Origin: Pseudomonadota bacterium
GTDB taxonomy: Bacteria > Pseudomonadota > Gammaproteobacteria > Burkholderiales > Chitinibacteraceae
Direction: 5' to 3'
Assembly (NCBI GenBank): GCA_018261735.1
Contig: JAGTRM010000001.1
Coordinates: forward strand, 124,001 to 188,000
DNA: 64,000 nucleotides
Shown: positions 49,044 through 58,556 of the stretch, in pieces
Position numbering within the stretch: position 1 is the stretch's first letter
Layout: each line of letters opens with the position of its first letter
Notes under the pieces: generated by a model
The model's database searches: none
The model's input: only the letters and a program-made list of their open reading frames with translations
Told to the model about the DNA's origin: nothing
Program-made: the position numbers and the translations under genes

Positions 49044-50278
49044 TTTTTTATTATTTTATCCTCGTTATCCGCCGCAGCCGAATACAGAGCCCACGTTGAG
49101 ACAAGAAAACTGAAACTAAGCTTATTACAAAAAAATAATTCCGCAAAACTGAATATCAAAGCGCTAAACAGACCCCATAACCGATACACATCCGAGCCAG
49201 ATTTCCTAAAGAGAAGAATGATAGTGGAGCCAAGCGAAACAAGTAATAATGCTCCCCCCAATCCTATTATCTTACCCCAATCGCTATGGAAGTCTGGAAG
49301 CGAACGTAATACATCAGGAACAGTCACGTGATTCATCGGATTCATTTGCAAGGCTGAAAATGATGTGAATCCAATACCCAAAAACGGGTGCTCAGAAAGG
49401 ATGCCAAAAGCAATTCGCCACATTTCCAGCCTTATTCCAATAGATGTTTCCGTAAACACAGTCTCATCAAAATATTGTTTTAACTCTCTATATGCCAAAA
49501 AAAACCGCTCATTCACTGCCGGAAATAACAGAGTAAATGACATCGCAATAAACAGTATGGCAGTAGCAACCATAGCCTGCTTTTGATTCTGTTTATCCGC
49601 TAAAAGTGTAACAATCAGTAAAGTTGGAAGTGCTGCAATCGCGCCGCGAGATCCCGACAAAATTGCCGCAATCAGCGCCAAAACGCTGGCTAATGGAAGC
49701 AGGGGGGTCAGAGTAAAATTTAATTTTTCCTGTTTTCTCGACATAAAGTGCAAGGAACACAAGCCAGCAAGCCAAACCGAAAATTGTCCAAACCGATTTT
49801 CATATACCCCCCCCCAAACGCGCCCCCGTCCTTGGACAAAAAATTCATCAATCGCGATGAAAAAGTACGCACAAGCACCAAGACCTGCTGCATAGGCGAG
49901 TTGTTTTCTGGTAAGGCCAAGGCGGCGTGCCCCAGTATAGATAACAGCCCCCCAGAACACCCGCGTAAGGGGTGTCGAGTCAATAGGGGTCAGGTTATGC
50001 CATAGTTGGATAAATTCCCAAGTCAGCGCAAAAGGAACAAACGGAATGGCCCATTTCCAGGCAACCTGCACCATCTGCCTGAAATCATTTTCAGAGTCAA
50101 AAAACAACAAAAGCAAGACCAGAGGCCCTGCCAAGACTGACAAATATCTCCCTCCTCCCCCAAATGGAAATACCTTGCTACCCATAATCGGATAACTCAA
50201 CAAAACAAACAAAATAAAACACTCCACCCAGCGACGCGACATCAATGACTTTAAAGTCACAAGCGGTATTCTAAGCAT
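49040..50278 (-). CDS. O-antigen ligase-family membrane protein (WaaL/Wzy-like)
   Basis: 412-residue polytopic protein with about 11-12 membrane helices. The Wzy_C-type signatures are present: an Arg in the periplasmic-loop entry (ILSGSRGAIAALP, R211) and the His of the large loop (DFHSDWGKIIGLGG, H331). These are typical of O-antigen ligases and some polymerases, and the family does not separate the two by sequence alone. A nine-G tract spans codons 154-157 (WGGV). Part of a minus-strand polysaccharide operon after two glycosyltransferases. Confidence 0.82.
   Translation of the reverse strand: MLRIPLVTLKSLMSRRWVECFILFVLLSYPIMGSKVFPFGGGGRYLSVLAGPLVLLLLFFDSENDFRQMVQVAWKWAIPFVPFALTWEFIQLWHNLTPIDSTPLTRVFWGAVIYTGARRLGLTRKQLAYAAGLGACAYFFIAIDEFFVQGRGRVWGGVYENRFGQFSVWLAGLCSLHFMSRKQEKLNFTLTPLLPLASVLALIAAILSGSRGAIAALPTLLIVTLLADKQNQKQAMVATAILFIAMSFTLLFPAVNERFFLAYRELKQYFDETVFTETSIGIRLEMWRIAFGILSEHPFLGIGFTSFSALQMNPMNHVTVPDVLRSLPDFHSDWGKIIGLGGALLLVSLGSTIILLFRKSGSDVYRLWGLFSALIFSFAELFFCNKLSFSFLVSTWALYSAAADNEDKIIKK
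49807..49815 (-). repeat. Poly-G(9) tract in the O-antigen ligase gene
   Basis: Nine consecutive C on the plus strand, nine G in the coding sense, at codons 154-157 of 412. A change of one base would truncate the protein before its ligase loop. Such tracts are known phase-variation switches in Neisseria surface genes. Confidence 0.8.
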
Positions 50279-50288
50279 AATTTTGCCG

Positions 50289-51287
50289 TTATGATTTTGA
50301 TCGATGGTAGTGCCAACGCTTTAGCACAAAGAAAGGCACTAAAAGGCAAGGAGTAGCGGCATAAGCAAAAATACGCACCCTAAAATCAATGGCTTGTGAA
50401 TGAGCAGTAACCGCGACAGTTAGCTTTTCGAAAAAACCAGTCGCTGAAAACATATGTTCGACAAACAATTCCTTCTGATACTTTTTTTCGAGATCCTCCA
50501 GCGTGGCTGTGCTGGCATTTAGTTGTCGAGCCGTCGTCAACAGGGACTGTAATTCAGTTTTGCTGCTGTTCAGTTTTCGCGTTAACCGATGTACCACTTC
50601 TTCGACTGACAGTGCTTTGTCTTGCTGGGTTAGCCCGCCACGACGGTAATTTACTAATGGAATCGGCAAGGTCATTGCCCGCCCAAAGGCAATTGCTCGG
50701 AAAGCCATGATCATGTCTTCACCCACAACTCCTGTAGGTATACCACCAAATTGGTCAAAGAGCCGACGGGTCCAAGCCTGTGCAGCACCAATCACTCGCG
50801 GGGGCAAACGCGTCCAGTCCTCCATAGATCGGTAATCATCCAGAGTAGAAACTTGAATCACGCCATGAATCTGGCCTTGACTGTCCATGTCGTACAAATT
50901 ACAAGCGATCAAATCAGGTTCTTTTTTATTTCCCAACCAGAAATCGACCACGGTAGAAACCCGTTCAGGAAGCGATACATCATCACCCGCCGTGATGAAA
51001 ATCAGTTCGCCACTTGATTGACGCACTGCTTGGCTGATATTCCCTCCGATCCCCAAATTGTACGGATTACGATGAAGCAACAGCTTGTGGGGACCTTGAT
51101 AATTTTGCGTACAAGCCTCGATGACCGCAAAAGTGCCATCAGAAGAGGCATCGTCAGAAATCACAATTTCCAGATTGGGATAATCTTGCGCCAACGCCCC
51201 TGCAATCGCCTCCCTTATTTTTCCTTCCTGGTTATAGGCGATCAGGAGCATCGTGACTGGAGGAAGATGGGATGTCAGCAAGGTCAT
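50289..51287 (-). CDS. Family 2 glycosyltransferase
   Basis: 332-residue GT-A glycosyltransferase. The nucleotide-binding start is VTMLLIAYNQEGKIREAI, followed by ISDDASSDGT and the DxD-type motif TAGDDVSLPERV. A second domain includes GAAQAWTRRLFDQFGG, resembling rhamnosyl- or galactosyl-type transferases. The last about 30 residues form a hydrophobic helix, probably membrane-associated. Donor and acceptor sugars cannot be assigned. Lies 11 bases upstream of the ligase gene. Confidence 0.85.
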   Translation of the reverse strand: MTLLTSHLPPVTMLLIAYNQEGKIREAIAGALAQDYPNLEIVISDDASSDGTFAVIEACTQNYQGPHKLLLHRNPYNLGIGGNISQAVRQSSGELIFITAGDDVSLPERVSTVVDFWLGNKKEPDLIACNLYDMDSQGQIHGVIQVSTLDDYRSMEDWTRLPPRVIGAAQAWTRRLFDQFGGIPTGVVGEDMIMAFRAIAFGRAMTLPIPLVNYRRGGLTQQDKALSVEEVVHRLTRKLNSSKTELQSLLTTARQLNASTATLEDLEKKYQKELFVEHMFSATGFFEKLTVAVTAHSQAIDFRVRIFAYAATPCLLVPFFVLKRWHYHRSKS

Positions 51288-51317
51288 ATGGAAAGAGGAA
51301 AGGAGTGCGGGTTTAAA

Positions 51318-52370
51318 CTACAGTCGTTCAACAAGCGCATCGAGATGCGCGTCGATCGAATAAAGATAAAGGATATGTTCCGCCGGTTCATTCAGCGCAA
51401 GCATACCCGCATCAAAACGCGCTAAAGCCTTGGCAAGGGTGGCGCGCAGACTGTCGACCGTCCGTTCGAAACGCAAGCAGGCCATATCGGATAATACTTC
51501 GACTGCGCCTACTGTATCGGCAAAAAGAACCGGCGTACCGCACAGAATGGCCTCAGGCCCTACCAGGCCAAAGGCCTCATATTGGGACGCTAGAATCGCA
51601 GCGTCAGCGGCGCCATACAACGCTGGCATATCGCTACGAAACCCCAGATTGATCACACCAGGATGATTGAGCGGTACCTTGCCGGCAACAGCTAATCTGA
51701 TCCGCGCATCCGCACCATCAAGCGCCTTTAGAATCAGGTCCGCGCCCTTGAGTGCATGATTATTGGACGGAAACAACAGCAACAGTTCATCTTGCTTTAC
51801 TCCAATCTGCTGCCGCATTGCCTCTCGCTCGCCTCTGGCGGCCAGAGAAAAGTGCGTGGTATCAACAGGCGGATATAGCGTGATTGTTTTCTCTGGCTCG
51901 ATATCGTAATGCTGAATAATTTCTTGCCGTACGCGTTCAGAGTGAGCAACTACGCAATGAGCACTGCGGTAAAGTGCTCGCTCATGCCTGATCGTCAGCC
52001 GATCAAATAGTCCTGGCCGAGATTTACCTTTGTCCATCAAGTGGCCAAGATGGGTTCCACCGACGATAGCCAGATCCGCACCACCGGGAACGCGCGAGAT
52101 GCCAATGGTGGGCCAACCGGACTGCACATAACGACCTGCACGCACTTCAAAGTGGAAATTATTGAAGCGAGAGAATGGCGTACGATCAGGAAGAACCACA
52201 AATTCCACTCCCTTCGGCTGCGGCCCTGGCCAAGCTAGTCGGCGCGTAATCACTCGTAACGGGATTCCACGCCCCGCAATACCAGAGATCAGGTCAAGGA
52301 CATAACGCTCCATCCCTCCGCCCGGGCGGATAGAGTGGAAAATCAGGTTAATTCCGTTAAGTACGGACAC
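51318..52370 (-). CDS. Family 4 glycosyltransferase
   Basis: 350-residue GT-B glycosyltransferase. I place the start at GTG 52370 (VSVLNGINLIF), because the domain begins right there; the open frame goes on upstream with only TTG starts. The glycine-rich donor loop is HSIRPGGGMERYV and the retaining-enzyme EX7E motif is EAFGLVGPE. Similar to WaaG-like LPS-core transferases. No convincing ribosome-binding site is visible, so the start is uncertain. It is the first gene of the minus-strand polysaccharide operon. Confidence 0.82.
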   Translation of the reverse strand: MSVLNGINLIFHSIRPGGGMERYVLDLISGIAGRGIPLRVITRRLAWPGPQPKGVEFVVLPDRTPFSRFNNFHFEVRAGRYVQSGWPTIGISRVPGGADLAIVGGTHLGHLMDKGKSRPGLFDRLTIRHERALYRSAHCVVAHSERVRQEIIQHYDIEPEKTITLYPPVDTTHFSLAARGEREAMRQQIGVKQDELLLLFPSNNHALKGADLILKALDGADARIRLAVAGKVPLNHPGVINLGFRSDMPALYGAADAAILASQYEAFGLVGPEAILCGTPVLFADTVGAVEVLSDMACLRFERTVDSLRATLAKALARFDAGMLALNEPAEHILYLYSIDAHLDALVERL

Positions 52371-52540
52371 AAGTTTTGATCCAAAAATTGTTAAACATTG
52401 TAGAAAAATGTCACATAACAATGCATTCAAGGCATGAGGAGTCCGTAACACACTTGCTACGACCAACAAATACCGTTAGAACAGCGCCAACTTGCACGGC
52501 ATCGGCTAATTTGCAGTCCCAATTAGCCGCTCGCGGTAAC

Positions 52541-52605
52541 ATGCCTACTCTTGTGGTATTGCCATCATTACCAAAAATGCCGCCGCATATCTGATGCATA
52601 ATCGC
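52541..52605 (+). pseudogene. Relic of a second WaaE-like glycosyltransferase start
   Basis: ATGCCTACTCTTG followed after a frame change by codons for GIAIITKNAAAYL, nearly the N-terminus of the intact gene 120 bases downstream (GVAIITKNAAAHL). A 17-base block (GCCATCATTACCAAAAA) is identical in both. The homology stops after about 45 bases, so only the first codons of a lost gene or a partial duplication remain. Confidence 0.7.
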
Positions 52606-52663
52606 TTGCAGGGCGCCAAACGTCGGGCGATTATAGCAGTCCATCATCAAGCAAGAACCAGCC

Positions 52664-53419
52664 ATGCCATCGATCGGGGTAGCCATCATTACCAAAAACG
52701 CCGCAGCACACCTTGATGCCTGTCTGGCCGCGCTATCGTGGGTCGACCGGATTGTGGTGCTGGACTCCGGCAGCACGGACAACACTCTCGACATCGCGCA
52801 CAACCATAACGTTGAAATCCATCAAACAAGGGACTGGCCAGGTTTTGGCATACAAAAAAATCGTTGTCTTGCCTTGCTTGATACCGACTGGATTCTGGCC
52901 TTGGATGCCGACGAAGTACTCACGAAGGAACTCGTCGACGAGATTCGCTCTACACTTGCAGCGCCCCAAACCGATGTCTACGCTTTACCGCGCCTGTCTA
53001 ATTACTGTGGTCGATGGATACACCATTCGGGCTGGCGACCCGACTTCGTTTACCGCCTTTTCAAACGCGGTGCAGCACGCTACTCGGAAGATTTAGTTCA
53101 CGAACGACTGGTATTCACTGGCAGTGCACTCCGATTGCGAAACCATATGCTCCACTATTCATTCGATGACCTCGACCAAGTATTAGCCAAGGTCAATAGC
53201 TACTCGACAGCAGGCGCAAAGCAGAGACAGCAGCGCGGTCAGCAAGCCAGTTTGGGTAAGGCAATTTGGCATGGGTTGCTCGCATTCGTCAGGAGCTATA
53301 TCTTTCGGCGAGGTTTTATGGACGGCCGTGAAGGCTTCATCTTGGCAGTTTCCAATGCCGAAGGCACTTATTATCGTTATCTTAAATTGATGTATCTGAA
53401 TGAACGCACCCAAGCTTAG
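52664..53419 (+). CDS. WaaE/KdtX-type family 2 glycosyltransferase
   Basis: 251-residue glycosyltransferase resembling LPS-core beta-1,4-glucosyltransferase WaaE. The N-terminal SIGVAIITKNAAAHLDACL and VLDSGSTDNT segments bind the nucleotide sugar, and the DxD region is ILALDADEVLT. The RWIHHSGWRPDFVYRLFKRG and GFMDGREGF stretches are typical of this subfamily. It overlaps the next glycosyltransferase gene by 20 bases. A relic of a similar gene start lies just upstream. Confidence 0.88.
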   Translation: MPSIGVAIITKNAAAHLDACLAALSWVDRIVVLDSGSTDNTLDIAHNHNVEIHQTRDWPGFGIQKNRCLALLDTDWILALDADEVLTKELVDEIRSTLAAPQTDVYALPRLSNYCGRWIHHSGWRPDFVYRLFKRGAARYSEDLVHERLVFTGSALRLRNHMLHYSFDDLDQVLAKVNSYSTAGAKQRQQRGQQASLGKAIWHGLLAFVRSYIFRRGFMDGREGFILAVSNAEGTYYRYLKLMYLNERTQA

Positions 53420-54239
53420 CCTGATCGTCACTACCTACAATCGGCCCGACGCGCTACGGGCAGTGCTCGAAGCACTAGCTCGCCAAAAAAATGCCGGCCC
53501 TTTCGAGGTACTCATTGCTGATGATGGTTCTCGTGCTGAAACGGCGGAACTGGTGGCATCTTGCGCAATACGTTTTCCGGTGCCCCTGATTCATGTCTGG
53601 CAAGAAGATATTGGCTTTCGGGCTGCTGCTGCACGCAACAAGGCGGCAGCTCAGGCCAAGGGGGACTACCTCCTATTCATGGACGGCGACTGTCTGCCCA
53701 TGCCTGATTTCTGCGCAAAACATCGCCACCTGATGGAACAAGGTTGGTGCGTGGCAGGCAGCCGCGTATTGTTGAGCGAAGGCTTTACCACGTCTCTTCT
53801 GGCAAGTGCAGATCCTGCCCACGTAGTGCACTGGAGCAAAACCGACTGGCAAGCTGCAGCAAGACGCGGGGAAGCCAATAAAGCGACCGCATATCGTCGT
53901 TGGCCACTGGGCCTGTTACGAAAGGTGGGGGGGCACCGCTGGCAAAGAGTCCGGACCTGCAACCTGGGGGTCTGGCGCAGTGATTTTTTTGCCGTGAATG
54001 GATTTGATGAATCCTTTTGCGGCTGGGGCTATGAAGATTCTGATTTCGCAGTCCGCTTGATTCGGCAGGGAGTACGTGTCAAGGACGGCCGTTTTGCAGT
54101 GCAGGTTTTGCACCTGTGGCATCGCGAAAACGACCGCTCGAAACAGCCGGAGAACTGGGCGCGCTTTGAAGCGACGCTCAACGGACAACATATTAAAGCG
54201 CTGCAGGGTGTTGACCAGTACCTCTCTGCCGCTAGGTAA
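53400..54239 (+). CDS. Family 2 glycosyltransferase with C-terminal galactosyltransferase motif
   Basis: 279-residue glycosyltransferase. N-terminal GT-A domain: SLIVTTYNRPDAL, ADDGSRAET and DxD motif FMDGDCLP. The C-terminal segment NGFDESFCGWGYEDSDFAVRL is the galactosyltransferase (Glyco_transf_7) type acceptor motif, seen in LPS-core and capsule enzymes. The start ATG overlaps the preceding gene by 20 bases, consistent with coupling. A seven-G run (53927-53933) and a seven-A run (53485-53491) lie inside the frame. It ends exactly where the convergent msbA ends. Confidence 0.86.
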   Translation: MNAPKLSLIVTTYNRPDALRAVLEALARQKNAGPFEVLIADDGSRAETAELVASCAIRFPVPLIHVWQEDIGFRAAAARNKAAAQAKGDYLLFMDGDCLPMPDFCAKHRHLMEQGWCVAGSRVLLSEGFTTSLLASADPAHVVHWSKTDWQAAARRGEANKATAYRRWPLGLLRKVGGHRWQRVRTCNLGVWRSDFFAVNGFDESFCGWGYEDSDFAVRLIRQGVRVKDGRFAVQVLHLWHRENDRSKQPENWARFEATLNGQHIKALQGVDQYLSAAR

Positions 54240-55973
54240 TCACCCCTCCGCGAACTGCACCGCATGCATCCGGGCATACAGGCCGCCCGTGGAAACCAAC
54301 TCCCCATGCGTGCCCATTTCCGCGATCTTGCCTTGTTGCAGCACCACGATGCGGTCGGCGTTTTCGATGGTGGAAAGCCGGTGGGCGATGACCAGCGTGG
54401 TGCGACCCTGCATCAGTCGCTCCAGTGCGGCCTGCACCTGGCGCTCGGATTCGGTATCGAGCGCGCTGGTGGCCTCATCCAGGATCAAGATCGGCGCATC
54501 CTTGTAGAGCGCCCGGGCGATGGCTAGGCGCTGGCGCTGGCCGCCGGAGAGGCGTACGCCGTTTTCACCGAGCATCGCCTCGAAGCCACCCTCCATTTTC
54601 TCGACGAAGTCCAGCGCATAGGCGGCTTCGGCGGCAGCACGCACCCGGGCCATGTCGATCGGGCCAGAGCCATAGGCAATGTTGGCGGCAACCGTATCGT
54701 TGAACAGCAGGACATCCTGGCTCACCAGCGCAATCTGCTTGCGCAGGCTGGCGAGGCTATAGTCATTCAAAGGCACGCCATCGAGCAGGATGCGCCCCTC
54801 TTGCGGTTCGTAGAAACGCGGCAGCAGGTTGACCAACGTGGTTTTCCCGCCACCAGACGGGCCGACCAGGGCCACCGTTTCTCCGGAGCGGATCTGCAGA
54901 TCCACCCCATCCAGTGCGATTTTCTCGCCGCGCTGGTAGGAAAAACGGACTGACTCGAAGCGGATCGCCCCCTGGCTGCGCGCCACTTCGTACGTGCCAA
55001 AATCGTCTTCGGGCTGCTGATCCATCATTTCGAACACCGTCTCGGCAGCCGCCAAGCCACGGTGCAATTGTTCATTGACTCGGGTCAGGCTTTTAACAGG
55101 CTGCTGCAGCAATATCATCGACCCCATGAAAGAAATAAAGGCGCCCGCCGTCAGATCGCCGGCCTGGGCACGTAGACCGGCAAAATAAACGATCGCGGCA
55201 ATCGCAATGGCCACCAGGAAAAGCGAGATTCCGGAATTCATGCTGCTGGAAGCGGTCCGTTTCACCATCAACTGGCGAACGCGGTTGTTGGCTTGGCCAA
55301 AACGGCGGACCTCGTAATCCTGACCGCCGAAGATCTTGACGATGCGCGGCCCGGACAGGCTTTCGTCGAGGATGCGGTTCATCTCGCCCATCGTATCTTG
55401 CGTTTCGCGCGCGAGGCGGCGCAAGCGCTTGCTGACGATCCGGATCGATGTCGCCACGCCGGGCATGATCGCCAGGCAAAACAGCGAAAGCTTCCAATCG
55501 GTCCAGAACATGGTAATCAGCAAACCAATCGCCAGTGCTCCATCCTTCACGATCACGGTCAGCACATTCAGGCCGGCTTCCAGCATCTGGCTGACATCGA
55601 AAGTCACGCGCGAGAGCAATACGCCGGTCGAGGACTGATCAAAAAAACGCACCGGCATGCGGATCAGGCGGCCGAAAGTTTCGTCGCGCAGCCGCTGCAA
55701 CACCCGGCTGGTCAGCCAGGCACCGAGGTAATCGCTGCCGAAATTGGCGACCATGCGCACGATTGCCAGGCCAAAAAATATTGCCGGCATCAGCCACAGC
55801 GCCTGCGTGCCCTTTTGCAGATCAGCGAACCCATCCACCAGATCCTTGAGCATGCGCACGATCAGCGCATCGACACTGCCAGCTGCGGCCATGCACACCA
55901 ACGCCACAATGGCGGGGCCGGCATAGGGCCGAAAATAACTGAGAACACGAAAATACAGGGCACGACTCGACAT
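54240..55973 (-). CDS. msbA: Lipid A export ABC transporter MsbA
   Basis: 577-residue half-transporter that flips core-lipid A across the inner membrane. Start at the ATG at 55973 (MSSRALYFRV); a longer frame upstream lacks features. Six-helix membrane domain about 1-320, then the ATPase: Walker A GPSGGGKTT, signature LSGGQRQRLAIARAL, Walker B ILILDEATSALD and switch His in IAHRLSTIE. Convergent with the glycosyltransferase genes, so it shares the neighbourhood but not the transcript. Confidence 0.95.
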   Translation of the reverse strand: MSSRALYFRVLSYFRPYAGPAIVALVCMAAAGSVDALIVRMLKDLVDGFADLQKGTQALWLMPAIFFGLAIVRMVANFGSDYLGAWLTSRVLQRLRDETFGRLIRMPVRFFDQSSTGVLLSRVTFDVSQMLEAGLNVLTVIVKDGALAIGLLITMFWTDWKLSLFCLAIMPGVATSIRIVSKRLRRLARETQDTMGEMNRILDESLSGPRIVKIFGGQDYEVRRFGQANNRVRQLMVKRTASSSMNSGISLFLVAIAIAAIVYFAGLRAQAGDLTAGAFISFMGSMILLQQPVKSLTRVNEQLHRGLAAAETVFEMMDQQPEDDFGTYEVARSQGAIRFESVRFSYQRGEKIALDGVDLQIRSGETVALVGPSGGGKTTLVNLLPRFYEPQEGRILLDGVPLNDYSLASLRKQIALVSQDVLLFNDTVAANIAYGSGPIDMARVRAAAEAAYALDFVEKMEGGFEAMLGENGVRLSGGQRQRLAIARALYKDAPILILDEATSALDTESERQVQAALERLMQGRTTLVIAHRLSTIENADRIVVLQQGKIAEMGTHGELVSTGGLYARMHAVQFAEG

Positions 55974-56038
55974 GGACAGGACAGGGTGGACAGCGAAGCG
56001 GCAATTATACGGGAGGGATGCCTGAAGCGGGGTGAAGT

Positions 56039-56065
56039 CCGGCGGCACGGGCATCCGGCCGCCGG
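56039..56065 (-). terminator. GC hairpin after the chemoreceptor gene
   Basis: CCGGCGGC (56039-56046) / GCCGCCGG (56058-56065) lies just beyond the chemoreceptor stop codon. The stem is strong, but there is no T-run on the minus side, so it may act as an mRNA 3' end rather than a full terminator. Confidence 0.45.
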
Positions 56066-56075
56066 CACTCAACGA

Positions 56076-57704
56076 TCAAAGCTCGAAACGCGCCACGCCT
56101 TGCCGTAGGCCCTGGGCGATCTCATGCAGGCGCCGCGCACTTTCGCGGTTTGCGTGGATGGCATTGAATAGATCGTCCGCCATGGTGGCCACGCGTTCCA
56201 CCTGTTGCGCCATATCGTTGCCGGCAGCGCCCTGCTGGCGCAGGGTTACCGACATTTCATCCATCAGGCCGGCCACTTCGACCGCGCCTTGCTCAATGGC
56301 ACCAATGACAGCACCAATGGAATGAACACTGGTCACCCCCTGCTCGACTTCTGTCACCGTGCTGTGCAGATGCTCGCTGGCGCCATTGACACGTCCCTGG
56401 ATCGATTCAATGATGCCATTGATCTGCCCGGTCGCATCCGTGGTGCGTTCGGCCAGCTTGCGCACCTCGTCGGCCACCACGGCGAAACCCCGGCCCTGTT
56501 CGCCCGCGCGGGCAGCTTCGATGGCCGCATTGAGCGCCAGCAGGTTGGTTTGCCCGGCAATGTCGCGGATCACGTTCAGCACTTCGGTAATACTGCCGCT
56601 GGCCTGCGCCAGCTCCTTCATGGCCGCATCTGCCCGGTTCACCGTTTCGGCGATATGCTGGATATGCGCCACCACAACGCGCACCTCCGCCGCGCCCTTC
56701 TTGGCATTGCGGGCGCTGCTGTCCGACTGGTCGCGCGTGGCGTGGGCATTGTCCGCGATGTGATTGATGCTCACCGTCAACTCTTCAACGGCTGCCGCCA
56801 TGCTGGAAGCCGCCTGTTGCTCCAGATGCGCGTTGTCTTCCATCTGCCCGGCATGGTCCACGGTGCTGCTGGAAATATCGCCTATCGTCGCCGCTTGTTG
56901 TTCGATGCTGCGAATCAGCTCGGCCAGCGCACCGCGCATTTCATCCGCATCCGCCAGAACGCTGCCCGACGGTGCTTTCCCGGTGGCAGCCGGCGTCAGA
57001 TTGCCTTCGCGGATCCGGCGCATGATGCGTTGCACTTCGCTCGGCTCTCCGCCCAGCAACCGCAATACCGAACGGCTGATCAGAATGCCGAATCCGCCCA
57101 GTGCCAACAGCGCCAGCGCCATGATGCCCAGCGATATCGCGGTTTTCTGCCAGAGCAACTGATCCAGATCGTCGATATAGATGCCGGTGCCGACAAACCA
57201 GTTGTCATCGACCGCCTTCAGATAAGAGAGCTTGGGCACCTCGTCCTTCTGGCCGGGCCTGCTGCGCAGGTATTCGACTTCGCCCTCGCCCCGGGCCCTG
57301 ACCACGTCGACAAACTCCTTGATGAACAGCTTGCCGCTGGAATCCTTGGTATCGATCATGACTTCGCCGCTACTTTTCGGACGGACCGGATTCCACACCA
57401 GAGCGCCTTTCATGTCGTAGACAAAAAAGTAGTTATCCTTGTCGAAGCGGATGGCATTCAGATGGTTGGCGACATTGCCCCGCGTTTGCTCCGGCGTCTG
57501 CTTGCCCGCTTTCTCCAGGGCCACCTCGTTTTTGACCAGTGAAGCCACTGAATCCACCAGGTCACGCAGGCGCGCCACTTTTTCTGCCCGGATCGAGCTG
57601 CGCAACACGTACAGGTTGTAGCCGGCAACGGCACCAACCGCCAAGACCGCCGCGAGCACCAACAGCGTCAGGCGGGTTTTCAGCGTCATCGCGTGGAAAT
57701 TCAT
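56076..57704 (-). CDS. Methyl-accepting chemotaxis protein with Cache-type sensor
   Basis: 542-residue chemoreceptor. TM1 about 9-31, a periplasmic single-Cache (Cache_2-like) domain about 40-180 ([33 protein letters not shown]), TM2 about 188-212, a short HAMP-like stretch, and a long cytoplasmic coiled coil. The signalling tip is [20 protein letters not shown] followed by [17 protein letters not shown], the CheA/CheW-contact hairpin. No C-terminal CheR pentapeptide is seen. Excellent ribosome-binding site (GGAGGT). The ligand is unknown; Cache_2 domains often sense small organic acids. Confidence 0.92.
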   Translation of the reverse strand: MNFHAMTLKTRLTLLVLAAVLAVGAVAGYNLYVLRSSIRAEKVARLRDLVDSVASLVKNEVALEKAGKQTPEQTRGNVANHLNAIRFDKDNYFFVYDMKGALVWNPVRPKSSGEVMIDTKDSSGKLFIKEFVDVVRARGEGEVEYLRSRPGQKDEVPKLSYLKAVDDNWFVGTGIYIDDLDQLLWQKTAISLGIMALALLALGGFGILISRSVLRLLGGEPSEVQRIMRRIREGNLTPAATGKAPSGSVLADADEMRGALAELIRSIEQQAATIGDISSSTVDHAGQMEDNAHLEQQAASSMAAAVEELTVSINHIADNAHATRDQSDSSARNAKKGAAEVRVVVAHIQHIAETVNRADAAMKELAQASGSITEVLNVIRDIAGQTNLLALNAAIEAARAGEQGRGFAVVADEVRKLAERTTDATGQINGIIESIQGRVNGASEHLHSTVTEVEQGVTSVHSIGAVIGAIEQGAVEVAGLMDEMSVTLRQQGAAGNDMAQQVERVATMADDLFNAIHANRESARRLHEIAQGLRQGVARFEL

Positions 57705-57832
57705 GCATTACCTCCGGGGAACAACAGGACGCCGTGACCAACGGCAAAGGCCGGCGACATAACAATAATTACAGAAGGGTCTTATATCGAAAGAAAGACG
57801 TCAACCGGAAACTGACGCTTCAAATTACCAAT

Positions 57833-58555
57833 TTACCAGTCGCCGTAACGCGACTGCAGTAACGCCGCGATGACCGGCGCTACGGTTTCGGTGCGAAAAA
57901 TGCGCGGCCCCAGGATCAGCGGGGTGAATCCGGCCGCGATGGCCAGGGCTTCTTCGCGCTCAGAAAAACCGCCTTCAGGGCCGATCAATACGGTGGCCTG
58001 TTGTGCCTGGGCAGGTAACTGCTCGTGCCGGATGGCGCCGGTCGGAGAAAGCAAGAGTTTCAACCCGGCAGCCGGCTGGCTCGCCAGATACTCCGCGTAG
58101 GTCACGATGGGCAGGATCTGCGGCACCCGAGTGCGGCCGCATTGCTCGCATGCGCTGATTGCCACGCCGCGCCAGTGTTCCAGGCGTTTTTCGGCACGCT
58201 CGCCGGAATAGCGTTGCTGGCAGTATTCGGAGATCACCGGCTGGATGGCGCTGACGCCCAGTTCGGCAGATTTTTGCATCGTGTAATCCATGCGATCAGC
58301 GGCCGAAATCGCCTGCACGATGGTCAACTGCAATGGCGATTCACGCTCGAACGGATCATGCGCGCCGATATCCACCGCCACCTGGCGCTTGCCCATCTGG
58401 CGCACCGTGGCCGCATATTCCCCGCCCTGGCCATTGAACAGCGTGATCGGATCACCCGGCTGAAGGCGCAGCACCTGCACATGGCGCGCGGCATTCTCGG
58501 GCAAATCGAGATGCGACCCCGTATTCAGCGGCAGATCGACGTAAAAGCGGGGCAT
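57833..58555 (-). CDS. rsmE: 16S rRNA (uracil1498-N3)-methyltransferase
   Basis: 240-residue SPOUT-type methyltransferase. Start at the ATG at 58555 (MPRFYVDLPL). N-terminal PUA-like domain with HVQVLRLQPGDPITLFNGQGGEY, then the knot domain with KSAELGVSAIQPVIS, the SAM-binding VLIGPEGGFSEREE and the closing LGPRIFRTETV. Full length. It begins 1 base after a 61-residue membrane-protein gene, so the two are probably co-transcribed. Confidence 0.95.
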   Translation of the reverse strand: MPRFYVDLPLNTGSHLDLPENAARHVQVLRLQPGDPITLFNGQGGEYAATVRQMGKRQVAVDIGAHDPFERESPLQLTIVQAISAADRMDYTMQKSAELGVSAIQPVISEYCQQRYSGERAEKRLEHWRGVAISACEQCGRTRVPQILPIVTYAEYLASQPAAGLKLLLSPTGAIRHEQLPAQAQQATVLIGPEGGFSEREEALAIAAGFTPLILGPRIFRTETVAPVIAALLQSRYGDW

Positions 58556-58556
58556 G

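Noticed and set aside
52376..52594. 72-codon open frame between the divergent glycosyltransferase genes
   Set aside because: Its end coincides with the glycosyltransferase relic read in the wrong frame; no protein-like features.
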